Below are positions 51,264-59,701 of a stretch of DNA of 64,000 nucleotides, in pieces; within the stretch, counting starts at the first letter, position 1, and each line of letters opens with the position of its first letter. Below the pieces are notes generated by a model that made no database searches, was not told the DNA's origin, and was given only the letters and a program-made list of their open reading frames with translations. The DNA lies in contig CAWIGB010000011.1 of assembly GCA_963835375.1 (NCBI GenBank), positions 1-64,000 of the forward strand, in the 5' to 3' direction. The stretch is from Salinisphaera sp963835375 (lineage in GTDB: Bacteria > Pseudomonadota > Gammaproteobacteria > Nevskiales > Salinisphaeraceae). The translations under genes and the position numbers were made by a program.

Positions 51264-51943
51264 GATTCTGCAGCTCGGGCCAGGAGCCTCGTTACCACGC
51301 TGGATTTTCATCGGCCCCGGGACATCCGCCGGCGCAAGGTGACAACGCATGACGCTCGTTTCCCGGCCTCCCGGGGCGGTTGATGCCCGGCGGGCCATGC
51401 GAACACGCCTGGGTGTCTGTCACGAGGCGCGCCCGGAACCGGATCATATGCGCTTTTCCTTAAAGCATCTTCTGAACCTCGATGACCCGAAGCCATCCGA
51501 GGTGCGCCCGCGCGCTTGAGCGTGGCGTCGCGCGATTTCGTGCCACAACTGCGTCGAGCCCTGTTCTGCCGCAGGGCGACGCGCTCTGTGCCCAGCTTGA
51601 GCAGGCCAAGCCGTCTCAGCCAGGACTCGGGGCGGCAGCGCGTCGCTCATCCGAGATCTCGGCACACCGTCGAGTGTTTTCATTGCCACACACGGCCAAC
51701 ACGCCCGCCCAGCGCCGCGATTGACCGTGTGCCGCCATCAATTGCAGCCGGGCACGATGGCCACTACAGTTTCGCGTTGCTATCGGTTGCAGGCATAGTC
51801 GCCGTCATCATTGCGATGTGCGCCATGCTCGGGCGAGAATCGCATGGCTTTGAATTTGCTATGTCGGCGTGCTGACTCGTACGCCGAGCCCGCGGGCCGC
51901 ACTATCGTGGTTCGCTCTCCAACCCACATGAAGGGGATAAGAA
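51264..51943. other. Intergenic, no gene recognised
   Basis: About 680 bp between hrpA and the IalB-like gene. Open frames on both strands (for example plus 51516-51875, with one hydrophobic stretch near its end) lack recognisable domains and good ribosome-binding sites. The right end should carry the IalB promoter. I cannot support a gene here. Confidence 0.4.
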
Positions 51944-52477
51944 ATGTCCAGAGCTTTCCGGTTTTCCGCCGTCCTGCTGTGCGCAGCCAGTCTGTTTGGT
52001 GCCGTCAGCGCGTCGGCTGCGCAGAGCACGGCCTCGGGCAAGTCCGGCCAGGACAATGTCAAGATCACGCACTACGAAGACTGGGAAGTCCGCTGCCCGA
52101 AGTCCGGGAAAAAGAACGAGTGCGAGATGACCCAACTGGTCAAGAGCCCGGATTCGGGGAAGCCGATCATGCGCGTGGTCATGGGCTATCCGCCGCAGAT
52201 CGACACCGCGGCGATGATCTTCATTCTGCCTCTTGGCACGCGGCTCGCTCCCGGCGTGCAGCTGAGCGTGGACGGCGACCAACCACGCCGTTTCCCGTTC
52301 CAGATCTGTCTCGAACAGGGCTGCCGCGCAGATTTCCCGATCAAGAACTCGCTGCTCAACAAGATGCAGCACGGTCAGACTGCGCAGGTCACGATCGTCG
52401 GTCCGAAAGGGGATCAGATCAAGCTGAACGTGTCGCTGTCGGGCTTTACCGACGCCAACAACGCGATCGCCCAGTAG
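51944..52477 (+). CDS. Exported IalB-like protein
   Basis: Secreted protein of the invasion-associated locus B (IalB) family, 177 residues, intact. ATG 51944 has a GGGGATAAGAA ribosome-binding region. A signal peptide covers FRFSAVLLCAASLFGAVSAS with a cut near ASAAQ. The mature protein shows YEDWEVRCPKSGKKNECEMT, in which the W and two Cys are typical, then ILPLGTRLAPGVQLSVDGDQ and PFQICLEQGCRADFPIKNSL, with another Cys pair. IalB homologues are common in non-pathogens, and no invasive role should be assumed. Confidence 0.85.
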   Translation: MSRAFRFSAVLLCAASLFGAVSASAAQSTASGKSGQDNVKITHYEDWEVRCPKSGKKNECEMTQLVKSPDSGKPIMRVVMGYPPQIDTAAMIFILPLGTRLAPGVQLSVDGDQPRRFPFQICLEQGCRADFPIKNSLLNKMQHGQTAQVTIVGPKGDQIKLNVSLSGFTDANNAIAQ

Positions 52478-52507
52478 GCAATCGCACGGCGTAACGTTCC
52501 GTCCGGG

Positions 52508-52537
52508 CGTCGATCGGCTTGCCGATCGGCGTTTTTT
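52508..52537 (+). terminator. Intrinsic terminator of the IalB-like gene
   Basis: An 11-bp stem (CGTCGATCGG with CCGATCGGCG, including one T-G pair) and a CTTG loop is followed by six T residues (52532-52537). It is 30 bp after the stop and touches the end of the convergent acpH gene. Confidence 0.85.
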
Positions 52538-53117
52538 ATGCCCTAGAGCCCCCGGTGGCGACAATATCGTCCAGCGCTGCCAGCAAGACCGGCAGACGCG
52601 CTGCGAAGCCGTCGTATTCGCTCATGAGCGCCGGGAGAGCTGTCTCGAGCGGGTTGCGGCGGGTTGCGCGCCGTCCAACGGACGCCAGAGCGCGATCGAT
52701 GCCGTCTGGGGCGGTGTAGCCGACAAGCAGCCGCGCGAAACCGTTCACATCGGGGGCGGGGACCGGTGCCTCGGCCGGCCATTCTTTGGCGACCCGGGTG
52801 GCCAGGCGCAGCGCGAACGTGTCGAGTGACTCGTTGCTGTATTCATGCCAGCTTCGGGCCAGGGCATGGTCGAAGCCGATATCCACGAGGATGCCGGCGT
52901 AGCGACGAAGCGGCGGGTGAAAACGTTCACGAAGTTCACGATGCGCAGGATGCGCGTCGCTCGCCGAGTCGATCGCGCGGTGCAGACGAATACCGTGATC
53001 GGTATGCGGGTCGAAGCGCGGGCGGTCGATCCGTCCTTTGACGATATCGCCCAGGATCTGTCCGGCAGCGGAGGTGTCGCTGCGATCGGCCAGCCGGAGA
53101 TGAATGAGCAGGTTCAT
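52536..53117 (-). CDS. acpH: Acyl carrier protein phosphodiesterase
   Basis: Removes the 4'-phosphopantetheine group from holo-ACP. ATG 53117 gives MNLLIHLRLADRSDTSAAGQ, then a GDIVKGRIDR segment, HTDHGIRLHRAIDSASDAHP, RRYAGILVDIGFDHALARSW and a C-terminal helical region. These are the HD-related AcpH/DUF479 motifs. 193 residues, intact. Its end overlaps the IalB terminator, and its start overlaps the GNAT stop by 4 bp (ATGA). Confidence 0.88.
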   Translation of the reverse strand: MNLLIHLRLADRSDTSAAGQILGDIVKGRIDRPRFDPHTDHGIRLHRAIDSASDAHPAHRELRERFHPPLRRYAGILVDIGFDHALARSWHEYSNESLDTFALRLATRVAKEWPAEAPVPAPDVNGFARLLVGYTAPDGIDRALASVGRRATRRNPLETALPALMSEYDGFAARLPVLLAALDDIVATGGSRA

Positions 53118-53632
53118 TTGGTGTCGCCGACCGCTCGCTGGTAATAAGCCACGTCATGGGCCCGGCCGAACTTGTGGCCCACGCTCTCGAGTACGCCGAC
53201 CCGGGCAAACCCAAAGCGTTCGTGAAATCGCACGCTGGCCGCGTTGGGCAGTGTGATGGCAGCGATCGCCCGACGATAACCACGCGCGGCGAGGAGGGCG
53301 AAAAGATCGCGATACAGACGTTCGGCCACGCCGTGTCCTCGCGCCGATTCGGCCAGGTACGCCGAGACTTCGACCGTCCAGCGATAAGCCTCGCGGGTTC
53401 GGAAGGTCGCGGCATAGGCATAACCGAGGATGTCGCCGCCGTGGTCGGCGACCAGCCAGGCGTGGCCCGCATCGGTGGCCAGCGCGCGTTCACCCATGAC
53501 GACCGCGTCCGGCGCCTCATATTCGAACGAGACTGCATTTTCGATCACGAAGGGCGCATAAATCGCCGCCAGGGCTGGGCCATCATCGGCTCGAACATGG
53601 CGCACGGTCACGTTCTGCAGAAAGCCATTCAT
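53114..53632 (-). CDS. GNAT acetyltransferase, phosphinothricin-acetyltransferase-like
   Basis: N-acetyltransferase of the Pat/YwnH group. ATG 53632 gives MNGFLQNVTVRHVRADDGPA, then AIYAPFVIENAVSFEYEAPD, typical of phosphinothricin acetyltransferase relatives. The acetyl-CoA motif is EVSAYLAESARGHGVAERLY (R-G-x-G-x-A/G). Next come AAITLPNAASVRFHERFGFA and GVLESVGHKFGRAHDVAYYQ. 172 residues, intact. Substrate likely an amino-group compound such as methionine sulfoximine or a related metabolite; drug resistance is not implied. Translationally coupled to acpH. Confidence 0.85.
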   Translation of the reverse strand: MNGFLQNVTVRHVRADDGPALAAIYAPFVIENAVSFEYEAPDAVVMGERALATDAGHAWLVADHGGDILGYAYAATFRTREAYRWTVEVSAYLAESARGHGVAERLYRDLFALLAARGYRRAIAAITLPNAASVRFHERFGFARVGVLESVGHKFGRAHDVAYYQRAVGDTK

Positions 53633-53664
53633 GGTGCGGACAACAGCATCGACGGCAGGCAGGG

Positions 53665-54324
53665 CTACTCGCTGAAGAAATCCACGGCGCCGGTCTCCAC
53701 TGAATATTCGGCACCCACGATCCGCAGTCCGTCGGTCTGGATGAGATGCTCGAGGATCGGCGAGCTGTGGCCCAGTTGGTCCACCGATTTTTCCACGTTC
53801 GCACGCACGGCAGCCGCTGAGAGTGCCGCATGGTCATGGCGCAGATCGGTGCGCAGCAGCGCGTCCACCGAGGGTCGTACGCGATCGACGATTGAACGAA
53901 GATTGGGCGACTGCTTTTCCGAGGGTTGCTGCAGTTGATCCAGGGTGGCCTTGATCGCGCCGCACTGGGTGTGCCCCAGCACCACGACCAGGCGCGTGCC
54001 GAACATTTCGGCGGCAAACTCGATGCTGCCGATCTGCGAAGGCGCCACGATATTGCCCGCCACACGAATAACGAACAGATCGCCCAAGCCCTGGTTAAAC
54101 ACGATCTCGGCCGGCACACGCGCGTCCGAGCATCCCAGAATGATGGCGAACGGGCGTTGTTCCTGCACTAATTCGGCCGAGGCGCCGAGCCCGGCCAGCG
54201 TGTCGGAATCGGCGACGTGGTTCACAAAGTCTTGATTACCCAGCTTCAGGCGGGCAAGGGCGTCGGCGGCGGAAAGCATGCAGTCGGGGCCTTTTGATTG
54301 TGCGACCGATATGCATTGTGCCAT
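53665..54324 (-). CDS. Beta-class carbonic anhydrase
   Basis: Interconverts CO2 and bicarbonate with zinc. ATG 54324 gives MAQCISVAQSKGPDCMLSAA. The zinc-site residues are Cys65 and Asp67 in LGCSDARV, then His118 and Cys121 in LGHTQCGAI. Other blocks VIRVAGNIVAPSQIGSIEFA and DGLRIVGAEYSVETGAVDFF are typical. 219 residues, intact. A frame to 54429 begins within the SatP terminator and is unlikely. A later ATG at 54279 is possible but lacks a ribosome-binding site. It lies 32 bp upstream of the GNAT gene and may be co-transcribed. Confidence 0.92.
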   Translation of the reverse strand: MAQCISVAQSKGPDCMLSAADALARLKLGNQDFVNHVADSDTLAGLGASAELVQEQRPFAIILGCSDARVPAEIVFNQGLGDLFVIRVAGNIVAPSQIGSIEFAAEMFGTRLVVVLGHTQCGAIKATLDQLQQPSEKQSPNLRSIVDRVRPSVDALLRTDLRHDHAALSAAAVRANVEKSVDQLGHSSPILEHLIQTDGLRIVGAEYSVETGAVDFFSE

Positions 54325-54398
54325 GACCGTCCCGATCTCGCCCGGGACCGTCACCCACGGGTCATTGCCGGGTTCGGGGTGGCGACCGATATTAAGTA

Positions 54399-54426
54399 AG
54401 ACAAGCCCGGCCGTTCCCGGCCGGGC
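54399..54426 (-). terminator. Intrinsic terminator of the SatP gene
   Basis: Read on the minus strand, an 8-bp GC stem (54419-54426 with 54405-54412) and a 6-base loop is followed by TTGTCTTACTT. It lies 19 bp after the transporter stop. Confidence 0.75.
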
Positions 54427-54444
54427 CATGTGACGTGTTGCCGC

Positions 54445-55029
54445 CTAGTCCCGAGCCCCTACCGGCACCACGATTCGTCCGAATGTGGCGTTGGTGACCT
54501 CGGCAAAGCTCGTATACATCGCCAGCCCACCACAGAGAATACCCGCGTAGCCGCCGAGCGTACCGATCGCCGTGGCGCCAAAGGCATCGCCGACGCCGAG
54601 CAGGGCGAACGTGATCCAGAGCGTGAGAAAAACCAACCACAGCGCGCGATTCAGGCGAAAGGTCGCGATCCACATATAAAAGGTGAACACGCCCCAGAGC
54701 AGGAGTGCGACGCCAATGGTAGGACCGGCCTTGCTGAGATCGAGCAGCCCGTTACCGGCAAACAGGAGCAACATGGCGAACCACCACCAGAATGCTCCGT
54801 AGCTGAGAAAGGCGACCATGCCGAAGGTGTTGCCGGTCCGGAACTCGAGCAGTCCGGCGATCAACTGGATCAGACCGCCGTAGGCCAAGGCAAGCGGGAT
54901 GACGACGGGCTCGCCGCCGCTCGGCAGAATATGAGCATTGATGAGACTAAGTAGTACGGTTGTCAGGCCGAAGCCGACGAGCCCCAGCGGACCTGGATTG
55001 GCCAGGGGTTTGATCTGCGTGTCCGACAT
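54445..55029 (-). CDS. satP: SatP-like acetate/succinate transporter (GPR1/FUN34/YaaH family)
   Basis: Inner-membrane channel or transporter for acetate and succinate, 194 residues and intact. ATG 55029 gives MSDTQIKPLANPGPLGLVGF. The family signature N-P-x-P-L-G-L-x-G-F appears in NPGPLGLVGFGLTTVLLSL. Six hydrophobic segments follow, with QLIAGLLEFRTGNTFGMVAF and SYGAFWWWFAMLLLF, both diagnostic. ATG 55029 follows GGGGAGAAAACAATC, a good ribosome-binding site. Monocistronic, with its own terminator. Confidence 0.92.
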   Translation of the reverse strand: MSDTQIKPLANPGPLGLVGFGLTTVLLSLINAHILPSGGEPVVIPLALAYGGLIQLIAGLLEFRTGNTFGMVAFLSYGAFWWWFAMLLLFAGNGLLDLSKAGPTIGVALLLWGVFTFYMWIATFRLNRALWLVFLTLWITFALLGVGDAFGATAIGTLGGYAGILCGGLAMYTSFAEVTNATFGRIVVPVGARD

Positions 55030-55397
55030 GATTGTTTTCTCCCCGATTGGAATTGTGTTTATCGGCGGATTCAAGATTAACAGCAGACGTCGGCTAAAAG
55101 ATGGCGACTTTGGTTGCACACAACACGAACTACCCCAGATGGTGCATCTGGAGGGCACTTAATACGAACGAAAAAACATGGATGAATGCCGGCATGAGGT
55201 GGATAAGGCCGGCTCGTTCGCGCACGAAGCGCTATTTCATCGGCTACGGGAATTTCGTGATTGAAAATTTCTGACAAGCCTGAACGTGAGGTGAAGCCCG
55301 TCATGACAAGGCGTCGCGGCCCAACGGCGCTGCACGGCGTAGTTTCTGATTCGATTGGCTAATTGCGAAACGTGGGAGTCTGGCCAATACTATGAAA
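55030..55397. other. Intergenic region upstream of satP
   Basis: About 370 bp with lower GC than the surroundings. It should hold the satP promoter (minus) and, at the right end, the promoter of the presumed small RNA (plus). No gene recognised. Confidence 0.4.
55363..55391 (+). promoter_or_regulatory. Possible promoter of the small RNA candidate
   Basis: TTGCGA (about 55363-55368) and AATACT (about 55386-55391) are 17 bp apart on the plus strand, each matching four of six sigma-70 consensus bases. The start point would fall near 55398, 140 bp before a strong terminator. Confidence 0.3.
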
Positions 55398-55569
55398 CGG
55401 ACGATCCGATTGAAGTCGGATTCGCCCATTGTCCTGGCACTTTATTTGCATGTAGCCAGGCTGCAACGTGTGCTGACGGCGTGCGGCGTTTAGCCCTCAG
55501 GGCTAGACGGTCGTCAGCGAGCGGTTTGTGACGTGCTGGCGGCTTCCTGTCCCGGAAGCCGCCTTTTTT
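55398..55569 (+). ncRNA. Candidate structured small RNA
   Basis: There is no coding frame here, yet a textbook terminator ends the segment on the plus strand. Upstream hairpins support a structured transcript: ATCCGA-TTGAAG-TCGGAT at 55404-55421. A nested stem GCTGACG ... CGTCAGC (about 55472-55517) encloses TAGCCC-TCA-GGGCTA. A transcript of about 170 nt would result. I compared it by eye with 6S RNA, tmRNA and CsrB-type RNAs and see no match. No ORF with a ribosome-binding site lies in it. Ends are estimates. Confidence 0.45.
55538..55569 (+). terminator. Strong intrinsic terminator without an upstream gene
   Basis: A perfect 10-bp stem (55538-55547 with 55554-55563, arm GGCGGCTTCC), 6-base loop and a run of six T (55564-55569) on the plus strand. 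The nearest upstream plus-strand protein gene is over 3 kb away, so it probably ends a non-coding RNA. Confidence 0.9.
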
Positions 55570-55879
55570 GTATCCGGCGTGTCGCCCTCTGTCGACAGCG
55601 CCGCGGCCGCGCTGGCTTATAATACCTTGGCTGCAGCTGATGTTATTGATGAGTAGCTGAACGTGGCCTTGCGCGCGCCGGTCACTTGCCGAAGAAGCCG
55701 TGGCCATGCTTGTCAGTCGCATGGTCGACCGGCCCGAACCGGACTGCGAGGCCATTCGACCGGTACTCGCTCCGCACGGGCGCCGGTAGTGGTCCGGACC
55801 GGGTTCTTCAGCTTGATCGTCGTGCGTTCACTGACGATGCCGTGGTTTGCCGCGCCACGGCTAGGTAACCTCGTGGTGC
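55570..55879. other. Intergenic, contains a perfect TATAAT
   Basis: About 310 bp between the small-RNA terminator and the ABM monooxygenase gene. A perfect -10 hexamer TATAAT lies at 55618-55623 on the plus strand, but the closest -35-like sequence (TCGACA) is 20 bp away and no recognisable gene follows. Frames in 55660-55870 look non-coding. Confidence 0.4.
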
Positions 55880-56182
55880 TTAGACCGTCACGAAAAACCG
55901 CACAACCGGATCGGAGGCGAGCAGCGGCGCGCTGGCGTCCTTGAACGGCTGATAGTGGGGCATACGAGTGTGCGCATCGAAGGCGGCCCGGTCGGTATAG
56001 GCTTCGTGCAAGACCACCACGTCGCCCCCAGCCTCGGGTACCAGCACGTCGAACTGATGACAGCCGTCCTCGTTGGCCAGCGATTGGCGTGCATCCTCGT
56101 GCGCATGCTTGAGAAAGGCCTCGCGCTGGCCGGGTTTGACTGCGAATTCGGCGATGACAACGAAACCGGGCTGGGCACTCAT
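55880..56182 (-). CDS. ABM-domain putative quinol monooxygenase
   Basis: Small antibiotic-biosynthesis-monooxygenase (ABM) family protein, a dimeric alpha/beta barrel of 100 residues, intact. ATG 56182 gives MSAQPGFVVIAEFAVKPGQR. Then come AFLKHAHEDARQSLANEDGC, HQFDVLVPEAGGDVVVLHEA, YTDRAAFDAHTRMPHYQPFK and a final strand. Members such as YgiN oxidise quinols; others are monooxygenases on polyketides. The gene stands alone and is divergent from the iron alcohol dehydrogenase, a pairing that may point to a shared substrate. Confidence 0.85.
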   Translation of the reverse strand: MSAQPGFVVIAEFAVKPGQREAFLKHAHEDARQSLANEDGCHQFDVLVPEAGGDVVVLHEAYTDRAAFDAHTRMPHYQPFKDASAPLLASDPVVRFFVTV

Positions 56183-56334
56183 GAGCGTCTCCTTGGTGTT
56201 TGGCGCGAGCGCGCCGGATATGCGAACGGGTCAGGCCGGGCTTGTCGTCTTGACCCACCCGCGGGTGGCGCCTACAACAGACGAAACCAAACCGGCTCGG
56301 CCGTGATCAGGCCGACATGATGGAGGAGCTCGAC

Positions 56335-57519
56335 ATGTCCCACAACATTCTCATGCCGCGGATCATGGAGGTCGGCGGCGGGGCACTCGAACGGCTGCCC
56401 GATGTGCTCGCGGCGCTTGATGTCGCCCGCCCGCTGATCGTCACCGACCGCATGATGCTGGAACTCGGCTATGTCGATCGAGCACGCGCATTCCTCTCCG
56501 CTGCGGGCATGCAATCGGGTGTTTTCGCCGATACGGTGCCCGAGCCGACCGAGCGCTCGATCATTGCCGGGGTCGAGGCCATGCATAACGGCATGGACGA
56601 CGGCCAGGCCTTTGACAGCGTGATCGCGATCGGGGGGGGCAGTCCGATCGATTCGGCCAAGGCGATCGGTGTACTCGCGCATTTCGGTGGTGACATACGC
56701 GACTACAAATTTCCGCAGCAGGCCGAGCGCGCCGGCCTGCCGCTGATCGCCGTACCCACGACCGCAGGCACCGGGTCCGAATGCACGCGCTTCACCATCA
56801 TCACCGACGATACGGTGGACGAGAAGATGCTCTGCGTCGGCGTCGGCTTCATGCCCACGGCGGCCATCGTGGACTATGAGCTGAGCCTGTCGGTGCCCGC
56901 GCGCGTCACGGCGGACACCGGCATCGACGCGCTGACGCATGCCATCGAGGCCTATGTCAGCCGCAAGGCCAACGGTTTCTCGGATCAGCAGGCGTTGGCG
57001 GCCATGCGCCTCATTGGCCCCAACCTGCGTGCGGTCTACCACGAACCGGGCAATCGGGACGCGCGCGAAGCCATGATGCTGGGCGCCAGCCTGGCCGGCC
57101 TGGCGTTTTCCAGTGCTTCAGTGGCGCTCGTCCACGGCATGAGCCGTCCGATCGGCGCCTTCTTTCATGTCCCGCACGGCATGTCCAATGCGATGCTGCT
57201 GCCGGCGATTACACGCTTTTCCATCGAGGACGCTCAGGCCCGGTATGCCCGCTGCGCGCGCACCATTGGCATCGCGAACGCATTCAATTCGGACGCCGCG
57301 GCGGCGCATTTGCTGATCAAGGAACTGAGCGCACTCAATCGCGAACTCGAAGTGCCCACGCCCGGCGACTTCGGGGTCGACCGTCATCGCTGGCGCGATG
57401 CCTTGCCGACGATGGCCGAGCAGGCGCTGGCCTCCGGCTCTCCAGGCAACAACCCGCGCGTGCCGGATGCCGACGAGATCATCGATCTTTACGAACAGGT
57501 CTGGCAATCCGTGTCGTAA
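56335..57519 (+). CDS. Iron-containing alcohol dehydrogenase
   Basis: Group III (Fe-dependent) alcohol dehydrogenase, NAD(P)-linked. The ATG at 56335 (MSHNILMPRIMEVGGGALER) follows GGAGGAG; an in-frame ATG at 56317 lies in that ribosome-binding site. Cofactor motif VIAIGGGSPIDSAKAIGVL, catalytic region AVPTTAGTGSECTRFTIITD, metal ligands in DTGIDALTHAIEAYVSRKAN and VALVHGMSRPIGAFFHVPHG (His residues). 394 residues, intact. The substrate (1,2-propanediol, lactaldehyde, maleylacetate or other) cannot be fixed. Confidence 0.92.
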   Translation: MSHNILMPRIMEVGGGALERLPDVLAALDVARPLIVTDRMMLELGYVDRARAFLSAAGMQSGVFADTVPEPTERSIIAGVEAMHNGMDDGQAFDSVIAIGGGSPIDSAKAIGVLAHFGGDIRDYKFPQQAERAGLPLIAVPTTAGTGSECTRFTIITDDTVDEKMLCVGVGFMPTAAIVDYELSLSVPARVTADTGIDALTHAIEAYVSRKANGFSDQQALAAMRLIGPNLRAVYHEPGNRDAREAMMLGASLAGLAFSSASVALVHGMSRPIGAFFHVPHGMSNAMLLPAITRFSIEDAQARYARCARTIGIANAFNSDAAAAHLLIKELSALNRELEVPTPGDFGVDRHRWRDALPTMAEQALASGSPGNNPRVPDADEIIDLYEQVWQSVS

Positions 57520-57650
57520 GGCGCGGGAAAACCTCGTGATGTCGGAGCGGGCACTACGCCCGGTACGACCGAGCCGCGAGATCGACGGGAAACGCGAGCG
57601 CATATCGAGCTCGCCCGGAGCGCCGCATTGCGGCCGCGAAGTCGGCGGGT

Positions 57651-58688
57651 CTAGCGCGCGCCTGTCGAGGCGCTTTGCCGGCGCAGAAACGACGACCTGT
57701 GCGAGAGCGCATGCCAACTGCCGGCGAGTAACGGCCGGGACAGCCGTGACCGCAGCAATCGCCACAGGCCCGGACGACGATGGGTGGCATGCCAGCACGC
57801 GCCGGCCCAGAAGACGGCAAGCACGCCCGAAAATTCCGGCTCGGGGTACAAGTGCTTACGCCGGTTTGCGTCTTGCAGCCGCTCCAGCCATCGCTCGGCC
57901 CAATCGATATAGCTCGAGTCAGCGCGTTCGCCGCCTTTGCCAAGGCGTCGCAGCCGATAATGGCGCTCCAGGTCAGCGGTGCAGAAGTCGATGCCGAGCG
58001 CTTCCAGCTGCCATGCAAAGATCTGACAGCGATAATAGCGATCTTGGGCAACATGCTTCGCGGTGGCTTGCGTCGGGTGTTGGCGGCGATCGACCAGAAG
58101 ACAGGGCAACCCGGCCAGCGGATGGTCGACTGCAATGCGCGCCCATAGATCGTAGTCGGACCCGACGGCCAACGTCTCGCGGTGCGGGTACGCGCGCAGG
58201 ATCTCTGTGCGTGCCATGGCCGCTGAATTCTCGATGCCCGACCGGAACAGACGCTCGGCGGCAATCTGGCGCGCCCCCGTGGGTTTGCGTTTGACCCGTT
58301 TCAGACGGCGCCCGTCGGCATCGACCCAGCCGATCCAGGCACCGACCGCGGCATGATTCGGGTGCTGGTCCAGAAAACCGGCCTGGCGCGCGAGCCGTTC
58401 GGGCCTGGCCAGATCGTCGCTGTCGAGAAACGCGATGTAGCGGCCCGAGGCCGCGGCGATGCCTCGATTACGCGCGGCGGCAATACCCTGGTTATCATGA
58501 CCGGTGACGATTCGGATCCGCGGATCGTCAAGCGCCGCCACACGTGCCACGCTGTCGTCGGTGGAGCCGTCGTCGACGACCACAACCTCGAATGCCGGCG
58601 CATCGCGCTGGTCGAGAACGCTGCGAATCGCGTCGACAATATAGCGGGCCCGGTTGTACACCGGAATGATGACGGATATTTCGGTCAT
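57651..58688 (-). CDS. GT2 family glycosyltransferase
   Basis: GT-A fold inverting glycosyltransferase family 2, likely for a surface polysaccharide. ATG 58688 gives MTEISVIIPVYNRARYIVDA. The donor site has FEVVVVDDGSTDDSVARVAA, NQGIAAARNRGIAAASGRYI and the DXD-like FLDSDDLARPERLARQ. Later come IGWVDADGRRLKRVKRK and TLAVGSDYDLWARIAVDHPL (the catalytic ED/D-x-D-L-W motif). The C-terminal third is Arg- and Trp-rich. 345 residues, intact. Convergent with the alcohol dehydrogenase and divergent from the ThuA-like gene. Confidence 0.88.
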   Translation of the reverse strand: MTEISVIIPVYNRARYIVDAIRSVLDQRDAPAFEVVVVDDGSTDDSVARVAALDDPRIRIVTGHDNQGIAAARNRGIAAASGRYIAFLDSDDLARPERLARQAGFLDQHPNHAAVGAWIGWVDADGRRLKRVKRKPTGARQIAAERLFRSGIENSAAMARTEILRAYPHRETLAVGSDYDLWARIAVDHPLAGLPCLLVDRRQHPTQATAKHVAQDRYYRCQIFAWQLEALGIDFCTADLERHYRLRRLGKGGERADSSYIDWAERWLERLQDANRRKHLYPEPEFSGVLAVFWAGACWHATHRRPGLWRLLRSRLSRPLLAGSWHALSHRSSFLRRQSASTGAR

Positions 58689-58816
58689 CGGCTCATCTGG
58701 TTGGCTGGCTGAAACGAACGCGTCTGGTACGCGGAAAACCGACAATGGCCCAAGCCCAGTCCCAGCCCCGGGCCAACGCGGCATCAATACAATGCCGCCA
58801 ACATGAGGACGACTCT

Positions 58817-59680
58817 TTGACGGATCATCGGAACGGCGGCACGCACATTGTACTGGTTGCGGGGCCGGTGCGCTCGGCCGGCCGTGCAGGCCATCACGAC
58901 TACACAGGCGGCTGCCAAATTCTCGCCACCCTGCTGAACCGGGTGCCGGGCGTGTCGTGCATTGTCGCCGAGCAGGGCTGGCCGGATGACGAGAGCGTGC
59001 TCCAGCAGGCTGATGCAGTCGCCTTCTACGATAATGGCGGCGGTAAGCAGGGCTTTCTGGCCCACGAGGCCCGTCGCAAGCGCCTGCTGGAACTGGCGTC
59101 GCGCGGCTGCGGCCTGGCCCTGCTTCACCAGGCTGCCGGGTTCCCGCGCGAATACGTCAGCCTCGGTCAACACCTGTTCGGGGGCGTATATGTCGCCGGC
59201 GAATCCGGCCGAGGTCATTGGAAAAGCCGCCATCGGCATTTCCCCGATCATCCGATCACACAAGACCTCATGCCATGGGCGATTCGTGACGGTTGGCTCA
59301 ACGACATCCGGTTTGCCGACAGCAATGACGATGCGATCACTCCGCTGCTCTGGTCCGATAAATACCATGCGGGTGACGCCGCCGGCGGTCGCGCGGCCGT
59401 GGTGAGCTGGGCGTTCACCCCCACCGCACAGGGTCGAGCGTTCGTCTTCACCGGTGGGGACAACCACCGCATCTGGCGGGTCGATCCGGTTCGCCGGTTG
59501 ATCGCGGGCGGCCTGCTCTGGAGTGCCGGCGCGGCGATACCCCGTTCCAGCGGATGGAGCGTACTGGAGCCGGCCGAGATTGCGGCCTATCGCACCCCGA
59601 GAACGTCCCCGATTCCGCGCGCGATCAAATCGCTGGGCCGCCGCGCGCGCCGCGCGGTGAGCGGGCGGCGCAAGTGGTGA
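58817..59680 (+). CDS. ThuA-like domain protein
   Basis: Class I glutamine-amidotransferase-like (ThuA) domain protein of unknown substrate. The TTG at 58817 (MTDHRNGGTHIVLVAGPVRS) has GAGGA upstream; an ATG at 58745 would add a charged tail without a ribosome-binding site. Recognisable blocks are HHDYTGGCQILATLLNRVPG, ADAVAFYDNGGGKQGFLAHE, RGCGLALLHQAAGFPREYVS, HPITQDLMPWAIRDGWLN and AFVFTGGDNHRIW. The typical nucleophile is replaced by the HQA segment. 287 residues, intact. Genes of this type are tied to sugar metabolism; the neighbours suggest a glycan. Confidence 0.75.
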   Translation: MTDHRNGGTHIVLVAGPVRSAGRAGHHDYTGGCQILATLLNRVPGVSCIVAEQGWPDDESVLQQADAVAFYDNGGGKQGFLAHEARRKRLLELASRGCGLALLHQAAGFPREYVSLGQHLFGGVYVAGESGRGHWKSRHRHFPDHPITQDLMPWAIRDGWLNDIRFADSNDDAITPLLWSDKYHAGDAAGGRAAVVSWAFTPTAQGRAFVFTGGDNHRIWRVDPVRRLIAGGLLWSAGAAIPRSSGWSVLEPAEIAAYRTPRTSPIPRAIKSLGRRARRAVSGRRKW

Positions 59681-59701
59681 ACGACGGTCAGGTCGGGCGG
59701 G

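Noticed and set aside
51516..51875. Possible small gene between hrpA and the IalB-like gene
   Set aside because: One hydrophobic stretch near the C-terminus is the only positive sign; no ribosome-binding site, no family motif and Arg/Ser-rich composition.
55398..55569. 6S RNA or CsrB-type RNA
   Set aside because: Size and terminator would fit, but I cannot see the central open bubble of 6S RNA, and the few GGA motifs are not in the repeated hairpin-loop context of CsrB-type RNAs.
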